From an uncultured Pelagibacteraceae bacterium (lineage in GTDB: Bacteria > Pseudomonadota > Alphaproteobacteria > Pelagibacterales > Pelagibacteraceae): a stretch of DNA of 64,000 nt. The notes under the pieces are model-generated. The model did no database searches, was not told where the DNA came from, and saw only the letters and a list, made by a program, of their open reading frames with translations. The position numbers and the translations under genes were made by a program. Below, piece by piece: positions 17,634 through 27,825 of this stretch. The stretch spans positions 1-64,000 of the forward strand of contig CACDDC010000002.1 in the NCBI GenBank assembly GCA_902551455.1, given 5' to 3'. Position 1 is the stretch's first letter, and every line of letters begins with the position of its first letter.

Positions 17634-18563
17634 CTAGTTTTTTGTTAGTCTTACAAAAACATCCTCTAAATCTCCATCATCTGTTGAAATATCCATTATT
17701 TGAATATTTTGACTATTTATATAACTTATTAATTTACTTATATTCATCTTACTTTTTTCGTAAGAAATGACTAATTTAGCTGATGAGTTTTCGAAAATAT
17801 TTAAAGAATCAAATAAATTCTCTTTTATTTTTACTTGACTATTAACAAAAAAAGTCACTTTTTTAGTTAGTATTCTTTTTAATAAATTTTTTGTACTATC
17901 TAAAGCGACTAAATTCCCATTATTTAAAATACCAATACGATTACACATTTTTTCTGCTTCAATTAAGTAATGAGTTGTTAAAATTATTGTAACTCCTTGT
18001 CTATTTAATAATTTTACATTTTCCCATAAATTATGTCTTAATTCCACATCAACACCAGCAGTTGGTTCATCTAAAATTATTATAGGTGGTTGGTGTACTA
18101 ACGCTTTTGCAACTAGCAATCTTCTTTTCATACCACCAGACAAACTTCTTGAGTAACTTTTTGATTGCTTCTCTAAAGATACTAATTTTAATATTGTATT
18201 AGTTATTCTATCCTCTTTTTTTATTCCATATAATCCAGCCTGTAATTCTAATAATTTTTCTGGAGTAAAAAAAGGGTCAACATTTATTTCTTGAGGTACT
18301 ATACCTATAGATGCTTTTACCTGCCTGGGATTTTTATCTAAATCAAAACCCCATACATTTACCATACCAGAAGACTTTATTGTTGTGCCTGCAAGAATGT
18401 TTATAAAAGTACTTTTCCCAGCCCCATTAGGCCCTAATAAACCAAAAATCTCCCCTTCTTTCACCTCTAAGTTTAAATTATTTAAAGCATTAATGGATTT
18501 AGAAGTATTTTTAAAATAAATTTTATTAAGATTCTTAATTGAAATTACATTTTGTTTGTTCAT
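17634..18563 (-). CDS. ABC-2 type transporter ATP-binding protein
   Basis: ATPase subunit of an exporter-type ABC system (YadG/CcmA-like), 309 residues. Walker A GPNGAGKST is at 44-52, the signature LSGGM at 141-145, Walker B IIILDEPT at 161-168, and the switch His in LTTHYLIEAEKMC. A roughly 80-residue C-terminal domain follows, as in ABC-2 exporters. No ABC-2 permease gene is adjacent, so its membrane partner must be elsewhere. It is not an obvious partner for BioY, whose ECF ATPases differ. It diverges from polA across a 50-base gap. Confidence 0.85.
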   Translation of the reverse strand: MNKQNVISIKNLNKIYFKNTSKSINALNNLNLEVKEGEIFGLLGPNGAGKSTFINILAGTTIKSSGMVNVWGFDLDKNPRQVKASIGIVPQEINVDPFFTPEKLLELQAGLYGIKKEDRITNTILKLVSLEKQSKSYSRSLSGGMKRRLLVAKALVHQPPIIILDEPTAGVDVELRHNLWENVKLLNRQGVTIILTTHYLIEAEKMCNRIGILNNGNLVALDSTKNLLKRILTKKVTFFVNSQVKIKENLFDSLNIFENSSAKLVISYEKSKMNISKLISYINSQNIQIMDISTDDGDLEDVFVRLTKN

Positions 18564-18613
18564 AGATACTTATAGATTTATAACACTAGATTTAAATAGA
18601 ATATAATAATTAT

Positions 18614-21385
18614 ATGCCAAATATAAATAAATCAGATCATTTTTATCTTATTGATGGCTCAGGCTATATTTTTAGAGCATATTATGCTCTTCCACCACTC
18701 AGTAGAAAGAGTGATGGCATGCCTACTGGAGCGGTAAATGGTTTTTGCAATATGCTATTTAAATTATTAGAGGATTCAAAATCCGAGGAGAATGAAGAAA
18801 AGCCTACTCATTTTGCAGTAATATTTGACTCTGCACGAAAAAATTTCAGGAATGAAATATATTCCGATTATAAAGCAAATAGAGATGATGCACCAGAAGA
18901 TTTAGTTCCTCAATTTGAATTAATAAGAAAGTCTGTTGAAGCGTTCAACTTACCATCTATTGAGTTAATTAATTATGAAGCAGATGATCTTATAGCAACC
19001 TACTCAGAACAAATTCTTAAAGCAGGAGGAAAAGTAACAATTGTTTCATCTGACAAGGATTTAATGCAGTTATATAAAAAAAAAATTCGTATTTACGATC
19101 CAATGAAAAATAAGTTTATCTCAAACGAAGATATTGAAAATAAATTTGGCGTTACTCCAGAAAAAGTAATAGATGTTCAGGCTTTAGCAGGTGATAGTAG
19201 CGATAATGTTCCCGGTGTACCAGGTATTGGAGTAAAGACAGCAGCTGAATTAATTAACAAATATGAAAATTTAGAAAATTTACTTAAACATGCAAATGAC
19301 ATCAAACAAAATAAAAGGAGAGAAACGTTAATAGAAAATAAAGATAAAGCAATTTTAAGTAAAAAATTGGTTACTTTAAAAAAAGATGTTCCTATAAAAA
19401 ATAAAATTACTGAATTTAGGTTAAAAGAAATAGATAAAGAAAAACTTTTCAATTTTTTAAGAGAAATGGAATTTAATAGATTATTAAGTAGCGCTATCTC
19501 AAAATATGGTGATGTAAATTTATATAAAGAAAAACAAATTATTAATAGTTCTAATTATAACAAAATAAATAAAGAAGATTATGTTTTAATTGAAAATGAA
19601 AATGATTTAAAAAAATGGATTAGCAGCGCAGAAGAAAAAGGAGAATTTGCAATAGATACAGAAACAACCTCATTAGATCCCAACCAAGCTGGCTTAGTTG
19701 GAATATCTATATCTACAGAAATTGGTAAAGCAGGTTATATTCCAATTGGACATAAAAATGGAAAGAATTTTGAAGAAAATACAGTTTTAAAAATTCTTAA
19801 GCCTATTCTTGAAGATCCAAGTATAAAAAAAATTGGGCAAAATATTAAATTTGATTTTATAATTTTATATCAAAGAGGAATTTCTATGAATTCAATGGAA
19901 GATACTATGTTAATGTCCTATGTTCTTGATGCAGGAAAAAATAGACATAACATGGATACTTTAGCCGAGATCCATCTAGACCATAAAACAATATTATTTA
20001 AAGATTTAGTAGGTAGTGGAAAAAAGCAAATCAATTTTAATGAAGTAGATATTAATCTTGCAAAAGAATATGCAGCGGAAGATGCTGACATAACTTTTAG
20101 ACTATATAAAATATTTTTAAAAAATTTGAAAAATGAAAAACTAATAAATATTTATGAAACATTTGAAAAACCATTGATTCAAATATTGGCTTTGATGGAA
20201 ATAAATGGTATCAAACTAGATGTAAATTTTCTTAAATCTTTATCTCTAAAGTTTGAAAAAAAAATACACATATTGGAAAAAGAAATATTTAAAATAGCTA
20301 AAAAAGAATTTAAAATTGGTTCTACGAAACAACTTGGTGAAGTGATGTATAATGAAATGAAAATTTCATCAATAAAAAAAACTAAAAAAGGTAGTTTTGC
20401 AACAAGCGCAAGTGTTTTAGAAGATTTGGCTTTTAAAGGTCACATGCTACCTAAATTAGTTTTAGATTGGAGACAAGTTGCAAAACTCAAAAATACTTAT
20501 TCTGACTCTTTAGTAGAACATTTAAATCCAAGATCAAAAAGAGTACATACTTCATTTCTTTTAGCCGCAACAACCACTGGAAGATTAGCATCAAGCGATC
20601 CCAATTTACAAAATATTCCTATTAGAAGTGAAGATGGAAGAGATATAAGAAAAGCTTTTATAGCTGAAAAAAATTTTTTATTAATTTCAGCTGACTACAA
20701 CCAAATAGAAATGAGAATTTTAGCAGATCTAGCAGATGTAAAAGAGCTTAAAAAAGCTTTTATTAATAATGAAGATATTCATTCTTTAACAGCAAGCCAA
20801 GTTTTTAATGTTGATATAGATAAAGTAGACTCTGATATGAGAAGAAAAGCTAAAGCTATAAATTTTGGAATTATTTATGGAATTTCACAATATGGTTTGG
20901 CAAAACAGATAAGTGTTTCTAATTCGGAAGCTGAAGACTTTTTAAATTCTTATTTTATTAAATTTCCAGAAATAAAAGATTATATGCAGAATACCATAAA
21001 ACATTGTAGAAAAAGCGGTTATGTAAAAAACATATTTGGTAGAAAAACTCATATTACAGGTATTAATGATAAAAATTATAATGTAAGAAACTTTCAAGAA
21101 AGAGCAGCGATTAATGCTCCCATACAAGGGTCAGCTTCTGAAATAATGAGAATGGCAATGATACGAATCAATAAAAAATTTGAGGACTTAAAAAACATCC
21201 AATGTAAAATATTGCTCCAAATTCATGATGAATTAATTTTTGAGTCTTCAAAAACGAATGTAAGTGAATATTCAAGAATAATTAAAAAGGAAATGAACAG
21301 TGTAAAAGATAGCAATCTACACTCATTTTCAATACCTTTGTCTGTTGATATTAACTCAGGCAAAAATTGGGGTGATTTACATTAA
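18614..21385 (+). CDS. polA: DNA polymerase I
   Basis: Repair and Okazaki-processing polymerase, 923 residues, all three domains present. The 5' nuclease domain (1 to about 300) shows YSDYKANRDDAPEDL and DKDLMQL. The 3'-5' exonuclease near residue 347 keeps AIDTETTSLD, so proofreading is probably active. The polymerase domain has motif A SADYNQIEMRILA near 692, motif B RRKAKAINFGIIYGIS near 745 and motif C QIHDELIFE near 870. Length matches E. coli PolA. It is followed by chvI after a 51-base gap. Confidence 0.97.
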   Translation: MPNINKSDHFYLIDGSGYIFRAYYALPPLSRKSDGMPTGAVNGFCNMLFKLLEDSKSEENEEKPTHFAVIFDSARKNFRNEIYSDYKANRDDAPEDLVPQFELIRKSVEAFNLPSIELINYEADDLIATYSEQILKAGGKVTIVSSDKDLMQLYKKKIRIYDPMKNKFISNEDIENKFGVTPEKVIDVQALAGDSSDNVPGVPGIGVKTAAELINKYENLENLLKHANDIKQNKRRETLIENKDKAILSKKLVTLKKDVPIKNKITEFRLKEIDKEKLFNFLREMEFNRLLSSAISKYGDVNLYKEKQIINSSNYNKINKEDYVLIENENDLKKWISSAEEKGEFAIDTETTSLDPNQAGLVGISISTEIGKAGYIPIGHKNGKNFEENTVLKILKPILEDPSIKKIGQNIKFDFIILYQRGISMNSMEDTMLMSYVLDAGKNRHNMDTLAEIHLDHKTILFKDLVGSGKKQINFNEVDINLAKEYAAEDADITFRLYKIFLKNLKNEKLINIYETFEKPLIQILALMEINGIKLDVNFLKSLSLKFEKKIHILEKEIFKIAKKEFKIGSTKQLGEVMYNEMKISSIKKTKKGSFATSASVLEDLAFKGHMLPKLVLDWRQVAKLKNTYSDSLVEHLNPRSKRVHTSFLLAATTTGRLASSDPNLQNIPIRSEDGRDIRKAFIAEKNFLLISADYNQIEMRILADLADVKELKKAFINNEDIHSLTASQVFNVDIDKVDSDMRRKAKAINFGIIYGISQYGLAKQISVSNSEAEDFLNSYFIKFPEIKDYMQNTIKHCRKSGYVKNIFGRKTHITGINDKNYNVRNFQERAAINAPIQGSASEIMRMAMIRINKKFEDLKNIQCKILLQIHDELIFESSKTNVSEYSRIIKKEMNSVKDSNLHSFSIPLSVDINSGKNWGDLH

Positions 21386-21436
21386 TCTTGAAGTATTGCC
21401 CAAATTAGAACAATTTAGTATTTTTAAGTATTAATT

Positions 21437-22138
21437 ATGAGTCATACAATTGCATTAATTGACGATGATAGAAATATTCTTACTAGTTTGAGTATAGCTT
21501 TAGAAAAAGAGGGGTTTAAAGTTCAAACATATTTAGATGGTGAAAGTGCTTTAATAGGATTATCTAGAACACCACCAGATCTTGCTGTAATTGATATAAA
21601 AATGCCCAAAATGGATGGTGAAGAACTTTTAAAAAAATTAAGAAAAAAAACATCTTTACCAGTAATTTTTCTTACTTCAAAAGATGAGGAATTAGATGAA
21701 CTTTTAGGCTTAAAGTTAGGAGCAGATGATTTTATAAAAAAATCTGGAGGCTTTTCAGTTAAAGTACTAATTGAGAGAATAAGAGTGCAGTTGAGAAAAA
21801 AAAATGTAAATAACATAGAAGATACAAAAAATATAATATCTCACGGAAAATTAAAATTAGATCCTTCCCAATTAGAATGTGAGTGGGATGGAAAATCTCT
21901 CCCTGATAAACTGACTACTACAGAATTCTTAATCGTTAAAGAACTTGCTAAAAGACCAGGCATTATAAAAGAAAGGTCTCAATTAATGGATATAGCCTAT
22001 AGGGAAGATACTGATATTGAAGATAGAACTATTGACAGCCATGTAAAAAGAATAAGAAAAAAATTTAAAAAAGTAGATGGAGACTTTTCTGCTATTGAAA
22101 CAAGATACGGCAGTGGATATCGTTGGAACGTTAATTAA
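21437..22138 (+). CDS. chvI: ChvI-type response regulator (OmpR family)
   Basis: Response regulator of the alphaproteobacterial ChvG-ChvI system, which senses envelope or acid stress. The receiver domain begins [12 protein letters not shown], with phosphoacceptor Asp53 in [11 protein letters not shown] and the conserved [10 protein letters not shown]. The winged-helix DNA-binding domain covers about 130-232, ending [12 protein letters not shown] and [10 protein letters not shown]. The 233 residues are typical. It is translationally coupled to the kinase gene by a one-base overlap (TAATG) and lies upstream of ahcY, a conserved alphaproteobacterial order. Confidence 0.92.
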   Translation: MSHTIALIDDDRNILTSLSIALEKEGFKVQTYLDGESALIGLSRTPPDLAVIDIKMPKMDGEELLKKLRKKTSLPVIFLTSKDEELDELLGLKLGADDFIKKSGGFSVKVLIERIRVQLRKKNVNNIEDTKNIISHGKLKLDPSQLECEWDGKSLPDKLTTTEFLIVKELAKRPGIIKERSQLMDIAYREDTDIEDRTIDSHVKRIRKKFKKVDGDFSAIETRYGSGYRWNVN

Positions 22139-23670
22139 TGTTCAGTAGTTTTATAAAAAATTTATCGATATTAAAAAAATTTCTTTTTATAAATTTATTA
22201 ATTTTTATAGTAATTGGAAGTTTTACAGTTCTTTATTTAAATACTATACAGCCAAATTTAATAAATAAAAAAGCATCAAATCATATAAAAATAATTGATA
22301 ATACAATTGATAATATTAATAGATTAAAAATAGATTTTACAGAAGAGGAAATTAGAAAGTTTTTATTTTCTACTCGATTCCTTTTTCAAAACTTGGATAG
22401 AGTAATTATATATGATAGTAAATTTAATTTAATTGGTGATACCGATACTTTAGATTTAGACCCAAGATCTTTTTCACAAAAATTAGAAGTTATTGAATTA
22501 AATGAATTAAATACAAATAATATTTCAAAAGATGAAACTAAGAAAAAAGGAAAAAATAAAAAAACATTTACTATTAATGACTTTGTTGAGAATTATGCGG
22601 AGTCGGATGAATTTGGTAAGCCTTATACTTTTACAAAAGAAACTTACAATCAATTTTTGCTGATTACTATTAAAAATGTGAATGATGGTAAAAATAATAT
22701 AGGATATTTAGCGATTTCAGAAAATGCAAATGAAATAAGAACAGCAATCAATGAAAGAAAGAATTTTATTATAAGAACTTTTTTTGTAGTAGTGATAGTA
22801 ATTTTTGTGTTTTCTTTTGTTTTAAATAGATATTTTTTAAAACCTATTAAAAACTTAGTTTCTTATACAAATATAATTAAAGACAAGACAAAAAAAAAAT
22901 TAGATATTGAGTCAATAAAGAAAAGAAATGATGAGCTTGGTAAATTGTCAAAATCATTAGATGAAATGACTAATGAATTACAAAACCGTATAAATACAGC
23001 AGAAAATTTTTCTACAGACTTAGTGCATGAAATCAGAAATCCTTTAGCTTCTTTAAAAAGTGCATCAGAAATAATATCAGAAACAGAAGATAGACAACAA
23101 AGAGATAAGTTAATTAATATTGTATCACACGATGTGGAGAGAATAGAAAGATTGATAACAGATTATTCTCAAATGTTAAAAGATGAAGTTGCTATTTCAT
23201 CAGAAAAAATGCAAAAATTAGATTTAATTTCAATTGCCAAGTCAGTAGTTGATGATTTTAATAGTATCTATAATTCTAAAAGGGGCATTTCAATTCAGCT
23301 AAAAATTAATGGAAAACATGAATATTATATATTGGGCATTGAAAACAGAATTGAACAAATAATAGCTAATTTATTGGATAACTCAATTTCATTTAGTAAA
23401 GATAATCAAAAAATTGTTGTTGAATTAGCAAAAGAAAATCAAGGAGAAATAAATTTAAAAGTTGTTGATGAAGGAGAAGGTTTTAGAGAAAAGGATACAC
23501 AAAAAATATTTAAAAGGTTTTATAGCAATAGACCAGAGAAATTTGGTAAACATTCTGGCTTAGGGTTAAATATTGTAAAAAATTTGGTTGAACTGCACAA
23601 TGGTAATATTTTTGCAACAAACAATAAGGGTAAAGGAGCAAAAATTGAAATTTCTTTTCCAAGTGTTTAA
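22138..23670 (+). CDS. chvG: ChvG-type sensor histidine kinase
   Basis: Membrane sensor partner of ChvI, 510 residues. A first membrane helix lies at about 13-34 and a second near 212-232, bracketing a periplasmic sensing domain of about 180 residues. That domain includes a lysine-rich, low-complexity insert near residue 135. HAMP and HisKA domains follow, with His297 in DLVHEIRNPLASLKSA. The ATPase domain has NLLDNSISFS, DEGEGF and HSGLGLNIVKNLVE. The gene starts within the chvI stop codon. Stimuli in this organism are unknown. Confidence 0.92.
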   Translation: MFSSFIKNLSILKKFLFINLLIFIVIGSFTVLYLNTIQPNLINKKASNHIKIIDNTIDNINRLKIDFTEEEIRKFLFSTRFLFQNLDRVIIYDSKFNLIGDTDTLDLDPRSFSQKLEVIELNELNTNNISKDETKKKGKNKKTFTINDFVENYAESDEFGKPYTFTKETYNQFLLITIKNVNDGKNNIGYLAISENANEIRTAINERKNFIIRTFFVVVIVIFVFSFVLNRYFLKPIKNLVSYTNIIKDKTKKKLDIESIKKRNDELGKLSKSLDEMTNELQNRINTAENFSTDLVHEIRNPLASLKSASEIISETEDRQQRDKLINIVSHDVERIERLITDYSQMLKDEVAISSEKMQKLDLISIAKSVVDDFNSIYNSKRGISIQLKINGKHEYYILGIENRIEQIIANLLDNSISFSKDNQKIVVELAKENQGEINLKVVDEGEGFREKDTQKIFKRFYSNRPEKFGKHSGLGLNIVKNLVELHNGNIFATNNKGKGAKIEISFPSV

Positions 23671-23715
23671 ACAAAAAGTTGATTATTTTAAATAATATTG
23701 TTAAAAGCCACGCTC

Positions 23716-25002
23716 ATGAATGATTACAAAGTAAAAGATATTAATTTAGCTAATTTTGGAAGAAAAGAAATTTCTCTTGCAGAAACCGAAATGCCAGGAC
23801 TTATGGCATTAAGAGATGAATATAAAGGAAAAAAACCTCTAAAAGGAGCAAGAATTTTAGGATGTCTTCATATGACGATTCAGACTGCCGTTCTAATTGA
23901 AACTTTAGTAGAATTGGGAGCAGAAGTTCGGTGGTCTTCATGTAATATTTTTTCAACCCAGGATCATGCTGCCGCAGCAATAGCTAAAGCAGGAATTCCA
24001 GTTTTTGCATGGAAGGGTGAGACGGAGGAAGAATATTGGTGGTGCGTAAGACAAACAATCGAAGGAAAAAAAGATTGGAAACCAAATATGATTCTTGATG
24101 ATGGAGGTGATTTAACGGCATTAATGCATAAAGATTATAAAGAAATGATGAAATCTATAAAAGGACTTTCAGAGGAAACTACAACAGGTGTTTTAGCTTT
24201 AAAAAAAATGGAAAATGAGGGTAATTTATTAGTTCCGGCAATTAATGTTAACGACTCTGTAACTAAATCAAAATTTGATAATTTGTACGGTTGTAGAGAG
24301 AGTTTGGTGGATGGAATTAAAAGAGCAACAGATCTAATGATGTCAGGAAAAGTAGCAATAGTTGCTGGATTTGGAGATGTAGGAAAAGGAAGCGCTGCTT
24401 CGTTAAGACAAAGTGGAGCAAGAGTTATGGTCACTGAAACAGATCCGATTTGTGCCCTACAGGCAGCAATGGAAGGATATGAAGTGGTTCTTATGGATGA
24501 GATGATCAAGGAGGCTGATATAGTTGTAACAGCCACAGGAAATAAAGATATTGTTACCGCAGACCATATGAGAATGATGAAAGATAGAGCAATTCTATGT
24601 AACATCGGACATTTTGATAATGAAATTCAAGTTGATGCTTTAAAAAATTATAAATGGGATGAAATAAAACCTCAAGTACACGAGATAACCTTACCAAGTA
24701 ATAAAAGGATTATACTTTTAGCTGAAGGAAGACTAGTAAACTTAGGGTGTGCAACAGGGCATCCTAGTTTTGTGATGAGCGCATCATTTACAAATCAAGT
24801 AACCGCACAAATAGAATTATGGAATAATTCTGAAAAGTATGAAAAGAAAGTTTATGTATTACCTAAACATCTTGATGAGAAAGTTGCAAAATTACACTTA
24901 GAAAAAGTTGGAGCAAAACTCACAAAACTCTCAAAAGATCAAGCAGACTATATAAGTGTTAAACAAGAGGGGCCATTCAAATCCGATGCCTATCGGTACT
25001 AA
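23716..25002 (+). CDS. ahcY: S-adenosylhomocysteinase
   Basis: Splits S-adenosylhomocysteine to adenosine and homocysteine, completing the SAM cycle fed by metX at 3 kb. Landmarks are [47 protein letters not shown] and the NAD-binding [10 protein letters not shown]. The C-terminus YKSDAYRY-like end (FKSDAYRY) carries the conserved Lys-Tyr tail. I take the ATG at 23716 ([12 protein letters not shown]) rather than the TTG at 23698, because the shorter form begins as the family does. Length is 428 residues. It overlaps tsaE by 17 bases. Confidence 0.95.
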   Translation: MNDYKVKDINLANFGRKEISLAETEMPGLMALRDEYKGKKPLKGARILGCLHMTIQTAVLIETLVELGAEVRWSSCNIFSTQDHAAAAIAKAGIPVFAWKGETEEEYWWCVRQTIEGKKDWKPNMILDDGGDLTALMHKDYKEMMKSIKGLSEETTTGVLALKKMENEGNLLVPAINVNDSVTKSKFDNLYGCRESLVDGIKRATDLMMSGKVAIVAGFGDVGKGSAASLRQSGARVMVTETDPICALQAAMEGYEVVLMDEMIKEADIVVTATGNKDIVTADHMRMMKDRAILCNIGHFDNEIQVDALKNYKWDEIKPQVHEITLPSNKRIILLAEGRLVNLGCATGHPSFVMSASFTNQVTAQIELWNNSEKYEKKVYVLPKHLDEKVAKLHLEKVGAKLTKLSKDQADYISVKQEGPFKSDAYRY

Positions 25003-25465
25003 AAGTAGTAAAATTAATATTAGTAAAGAAATAGATACAAAATTAATATCTAAAATAATTTCAAATCATTTAGTAAATGGGGATATAGTTTTTTTATATG
25101 GAGAAATAGGTGTGGGAAAAACAACTTTTGTGAAATATTTAATTAATTTTTTACAAAAAAAAAATAAAGAAAAAACAACAGAGGTTCCAAGCCCAACATT
25201 TAATGTTGTAAATGAATATTTAATTAAAAAACAAAAATTTATTCATTATGATTTATATAGAATAAAAGATGAGACAGAACTTAATAATATTGGTCTATTT
25301 GAAGATTCCAAAAATTGTATCTCATTTGTTGAATGGCCAGAAGTAATAAAAAGAAAACCTAAGAATAGAATTGATTTATATTTTAATTATGAGAAAAATT
25401 TTAAGAAAAGAAATTTAATTATATCTACTGATTATAAAAAAAAAATATTTAATGAATTTAAATAA
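24986..25465 (+). CDS. tsaE: tRNA t6A synthesis ATPase TsaE
   Basis: ATPase of the TsaBDE complex making N6-threonylcarbamoyladenosine at tRNA position 37. The P-loop GEIGVGKTT is followed by [12 protein letters not shown] and [18 protein letters not shown], the standard TsaE sequence, and then FVEWPE. I place the start at ATG 24986, inside the end of ahcY, giving 159 residues. A start 30 bases upstream is possible but adds residues not seen in the family. It overlaps the amgK-like gene by 14 bases, so translation is probably coupled along tsaE-amgK-murU. Confidence 0.9.
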   Translation: MPIGTKSSKINISKEIDTKLISKIISNHLVNGDIVFLYGEIGVGKTTFVKYLINFLQKKNKEKTTEVPSPTFNVVNEYLIKKQKFIHYDLYRIKDETELNNIGLFEDSKNCISFVEWPEVIKRKPKNRIDLYFNYEKNFKKRNLIISTDYKKKIFNEFK

Positions 25466-26411
25466 AAATTTAATTAGTCTTTCCGGAGATGCTTCATTTA
25501 GAAGATTTTACAGAAATAAAAATAAAAAGAATTCTATAATTGTTTTTGCAAACAAAGAGAAAAAAAATAATTTACTTGTTTATGATGCTGTAAATAAGAT
25601 TTTAAAAAAAAATAATATTAAAGCTCCTAAATTAATTAAAGAACATTATAAAGAAAACTTTATTGAAATTGAAGATTTAGGCAATAAAACTATTTATGAT
25701 GTATTAAAAAATAATAAAAATAAAATTTCTTATTATTATAAAATACTAATTATTCTAAAAAAGTTACAAAAAATAAAAGATAAAAAAGTCAAAACATTTA
25801 ATAAAAAAAATTATTTTGTTCCAAAATATACAAAAAAAAAACTTTTTGAAGAGGCTAAATTATTTCTAGATTGGTATATTCCAAAAAAAGTTTCCAAAAA
25901 AAAACAAATTTTATTAAAAAAAAAACTTAAAAATATTATTTTAAATTTAATAAATAATTTACAAATAAAAAATAAAATTTTTGTACATCGTGATTTTCAT
26001 ATATCAAATATGATGCTATATAAAAAAAATATATATTTATTAGATAGCCAGGATGCGGTTTATGGCAATATAGCTTATGATCTTGCTTCTTTGATTGATG
26101 ATGTAAGATTTAAAACAACATTAGAAGAAAAAAAGAAAATTTTTAAAAAATATATTTCAATTAATAAATTATTTGAGACTACTAAATTACAAAATGACTT
26201 TGAAATTTTATCAGTTTTAAGAAATATAAAAATTATTGGTATTTTTACTCGACTTTCAATAAGAGATAAAAAAAAAAAATATTTAAAATTAATACCTAGA
26301 GCTTGGAATTTAATAGAACTTAGAATAGATAAAAATAATAAATTTAAGGAATTAAAATATATTTTAGATAAATTTTTTCCAAAAAAATTAAGAAATAAAT
26401 ATGAAAATTAA
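25452..26411 (+). CDS. amgK: AmgK-like sugar kinase (MurNAc/GlcNAc anomeric kinase)
   Basis: Aminoglycoside phosphotransferase-fold kinase, 319 residues, rich in lysine. The catalytic loop VHRDFHISNMM and the metal-binding segment DSQDAVYGNIAYDLASLIDD match AmgK, which phosphorylates MurNAc at C1 during peptidoglycan recycling. The N-terminal GDASFRRFYR also fits. The next gene, overlapping by 11 bases, is a MurU-type nucleotidyltransferase, which strengthens the call. The pair would make UDP-MurNAc from recycled MurNAc, bypassing de novo synthesis. Activity on GlcNAc is also reported for the family. Confidence 0.82.
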   Translation: MNLNKNLISLSGDASFRRFYRNKNKKNSIIVFANKEKKNNLLVYDAVNKILKKNNIKAPKLIKEHYKENFIEIEDLGNKTIYDVLKNNKNKISYYYKILIILKKLQKIKDKKVKTFNKKNYFVPKYTKKKLFEEAKLFLDWYIPKKVSKKKQILLKKKLKNIILNLINNLQIKNKIFVHRDFHISNMMLYKKNIYLLDSQDAVYGNIAYDLASLIDDVRFKTTLEEKKKIFKKYISINKLFETTKLQNDFEILSVLRNIKIIGIFTRLSIRDKKKKYLKLIPRAWNLIELRIDKNNKFKELKYILDKFFPKKLRNKYEN

Positions 26412-27090
26412 AACAGCATTAATTTTGTGCGCAGGATATGGAAAACGTTTAAATCCAATAACATTAAAGATTCCAAAACCTTTAATTGAAATAAAAAATA
26501 TAACCTTGCTAGAAAATTCAATAAATTTCTTAGAAAAATTAAAAATAGAAAATGTAAAAATTAATACTTACCATTTACATAATCAAATAAGCAATTTTAT
26601 CATAAACCATGATTCAAAATTAAAAATTGAAATTATAAATGATGGTAATGAGATTTTAGATACAGGAGGAGGCATTCTCAATTTAATCAATTCATCAGAT
26701 GAAAATGATTTTATCGTATTGAACCCCGATACTATTTGGGGAGATAATTATTTGAAAGAAACTAATAAAATGGTTGATTTTTATATAGAGAAAAAAATTA
26801 AAAATTTATTAATGATAGTTAAGAAAGAAAATAGTTTTGATGCTAGAATGAAAGGCGATTTTTCATTAATTGATAAAAAATTATTTAAAAATAAAGAAAA
26901 TGATTTTATTTATACTGGCATACAAATTATAAACAAAAGTCTGTTCAAAAATGAGAAAGTTATGCCATTTTCAATCACAAAGATTTGGGATGAGGCAATA
27001 AAAAACAAAATGCTATATGGCTTTGAAAGTAAAGAACAATTTATTCATTTAACTGATTTAGAGATTTACAATAAATTAGTTAAAAAATAA
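26401..27090 (+). CDS. murU: MurU-like sugar-1-phosphate nucleotidyltransferase
   Basis: Left-handed-helix-lacking nucleotidyltransferase of 229 residues. The N-terminal LCAGYGKRLNPITLKIPKPL is the nucleotide-binding signature, and LDTGGGILN and LNPDTIWG bind the metal and sugar phosphate. Position directly after amgK points to MurU, the MurNAc-1-phosphate uridylyltransferase of cell-wall recycling. A mannose-1-phosphate guanylyltransferase is the alternative, since the families are close. Its end overlaps the converging gpmA by 11 bases. Confidence 0.8.
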   Translation: MKIKTALILCAGYGKRLNPITLKIPKPLIEIKNITLLENSINFLEKLKIENVKINTYHLHNQISNFIINHDSKLKIEIINDGNEILDTGGGILNLINSSDENDFIVLNPDTIWGDNYLKETNKMVDFYIEKKIKNLLMIVKKENSFDARMKGDFSLIDKKLFKNKENDFIYTGIQIINKSLFKNEKVMPFSITKIWDEAIKNKMLYGFESKEQFIHLTDLEIYNKLVKK

Positions 27091-27793
27091 TTAAATCATT
27101 AGCTCTTTTTTGATCTAAATATCTAGCTTCTTTGATCTTTTGATTATTATAGAATTTAATTAACAAAGGATTGCCTGTTGGAATTTCAAGTTTAGAAATT
27201 TTTTTATCATCTAAATTAAACAAATATTTACATAATGCTCGTAAAGAATTTCCATGAGCGGCTATAATTATATTTTTGTTTAATTTATCAAAAATATTTT
27301 TTTGAAAGTAGGGTACTACTCTTTGATAAGTATCTTTTAAAGACTCAGTGTCAGGAATTTTATCTTTAGGTATATTTTTATAAATTCCAATATTTAGAGG
27401 ATGGTAAGGACTATTTTTACTTAGTGGGTCTGGTCTGACATTCCATGATCTTCTATATTCTAAAATTTTATCTTCTCCATAATTTTTTTTCATTTCTTCT
27501 TTGTTGAGACCTGTTAAAGCACCATAATGTCTTTCATTTAATTCCCATGCATTAACTACATTATTATTTTTAATTCTCAAAGTATTTAATATTAAATTTA
27601 GAGTTTCGATTGCTCTTTTCTGATATGAAGAAAAAAAAAGATCTATATTTAAATTAAGTTCTTTGATTAATTCGCCAGCCTTGCATGCTTCCAGTTTTCC
27701 ATTTGGAGTTAACCCAATATCTACCCATCCAGTGAATTTTTTTTCCAAATTCCATTCACTTTGTCCGTGTCTTACTAAAATTAAATGACTCAT
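27080..27793 (-). CDS. gpmA: 2,3-bisphosphoglycerate-dependent phosphoglycerate mutase
   Basis: Glycolytic enzyme interconverting 3- and 2-phosphoglycerate. The phosphohistidine motif LVRHGQSEWN is at the N-terminus, then FTGWVDIGLTPNG, WELNERHYGALTGLNK and RRSWNVRPDP, which are specific to the dPGM family. The second active-site His is in IAAHGNSLRAL. The 237 residues match the family length. It stands alone on the minus strand between two plus-strand runs. Confidence 0.95.
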   Translation of the reverse strand: MSHLILVRHGQSEWNLEKKFTGWVDIGLTPNGKLEACKAGELIKELNLNIDLFFSSYQKRAIETLNLILNTLRIKNNNVVNAWELNERHYGALTGLNKEEMKKNYGEDKILEYRRSWNVRPDPLSKNSPYHPLNIGIYKNIPKDKIPDTESLKDTYQRVVPYFQKNIFDKLNKNIIIAAHGNSLRALCKYLFNLDDKKISKLEIPTGNPLLIKFYNNQKIKEARYLDQKRANDLIIF

Positions 27794-27825
27794 TTGCTAA
27801 ATTTATTTATAAGATAAATATATAA

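Noticed and set aside
23671..23715. SAH or SAM/SAH riboswitch before ahcY
   Set aside because: The gap is only 45 bases and I see none of the conserved aptamer sequence.
24135..24605. 156-codon open frame antisense to ahcY
   Set aside because: It lies wholly inside a highly conserved gene on the other strand; its composition follows from the codon pattern of ahcY and it has no ribosome site or recognisable domain.
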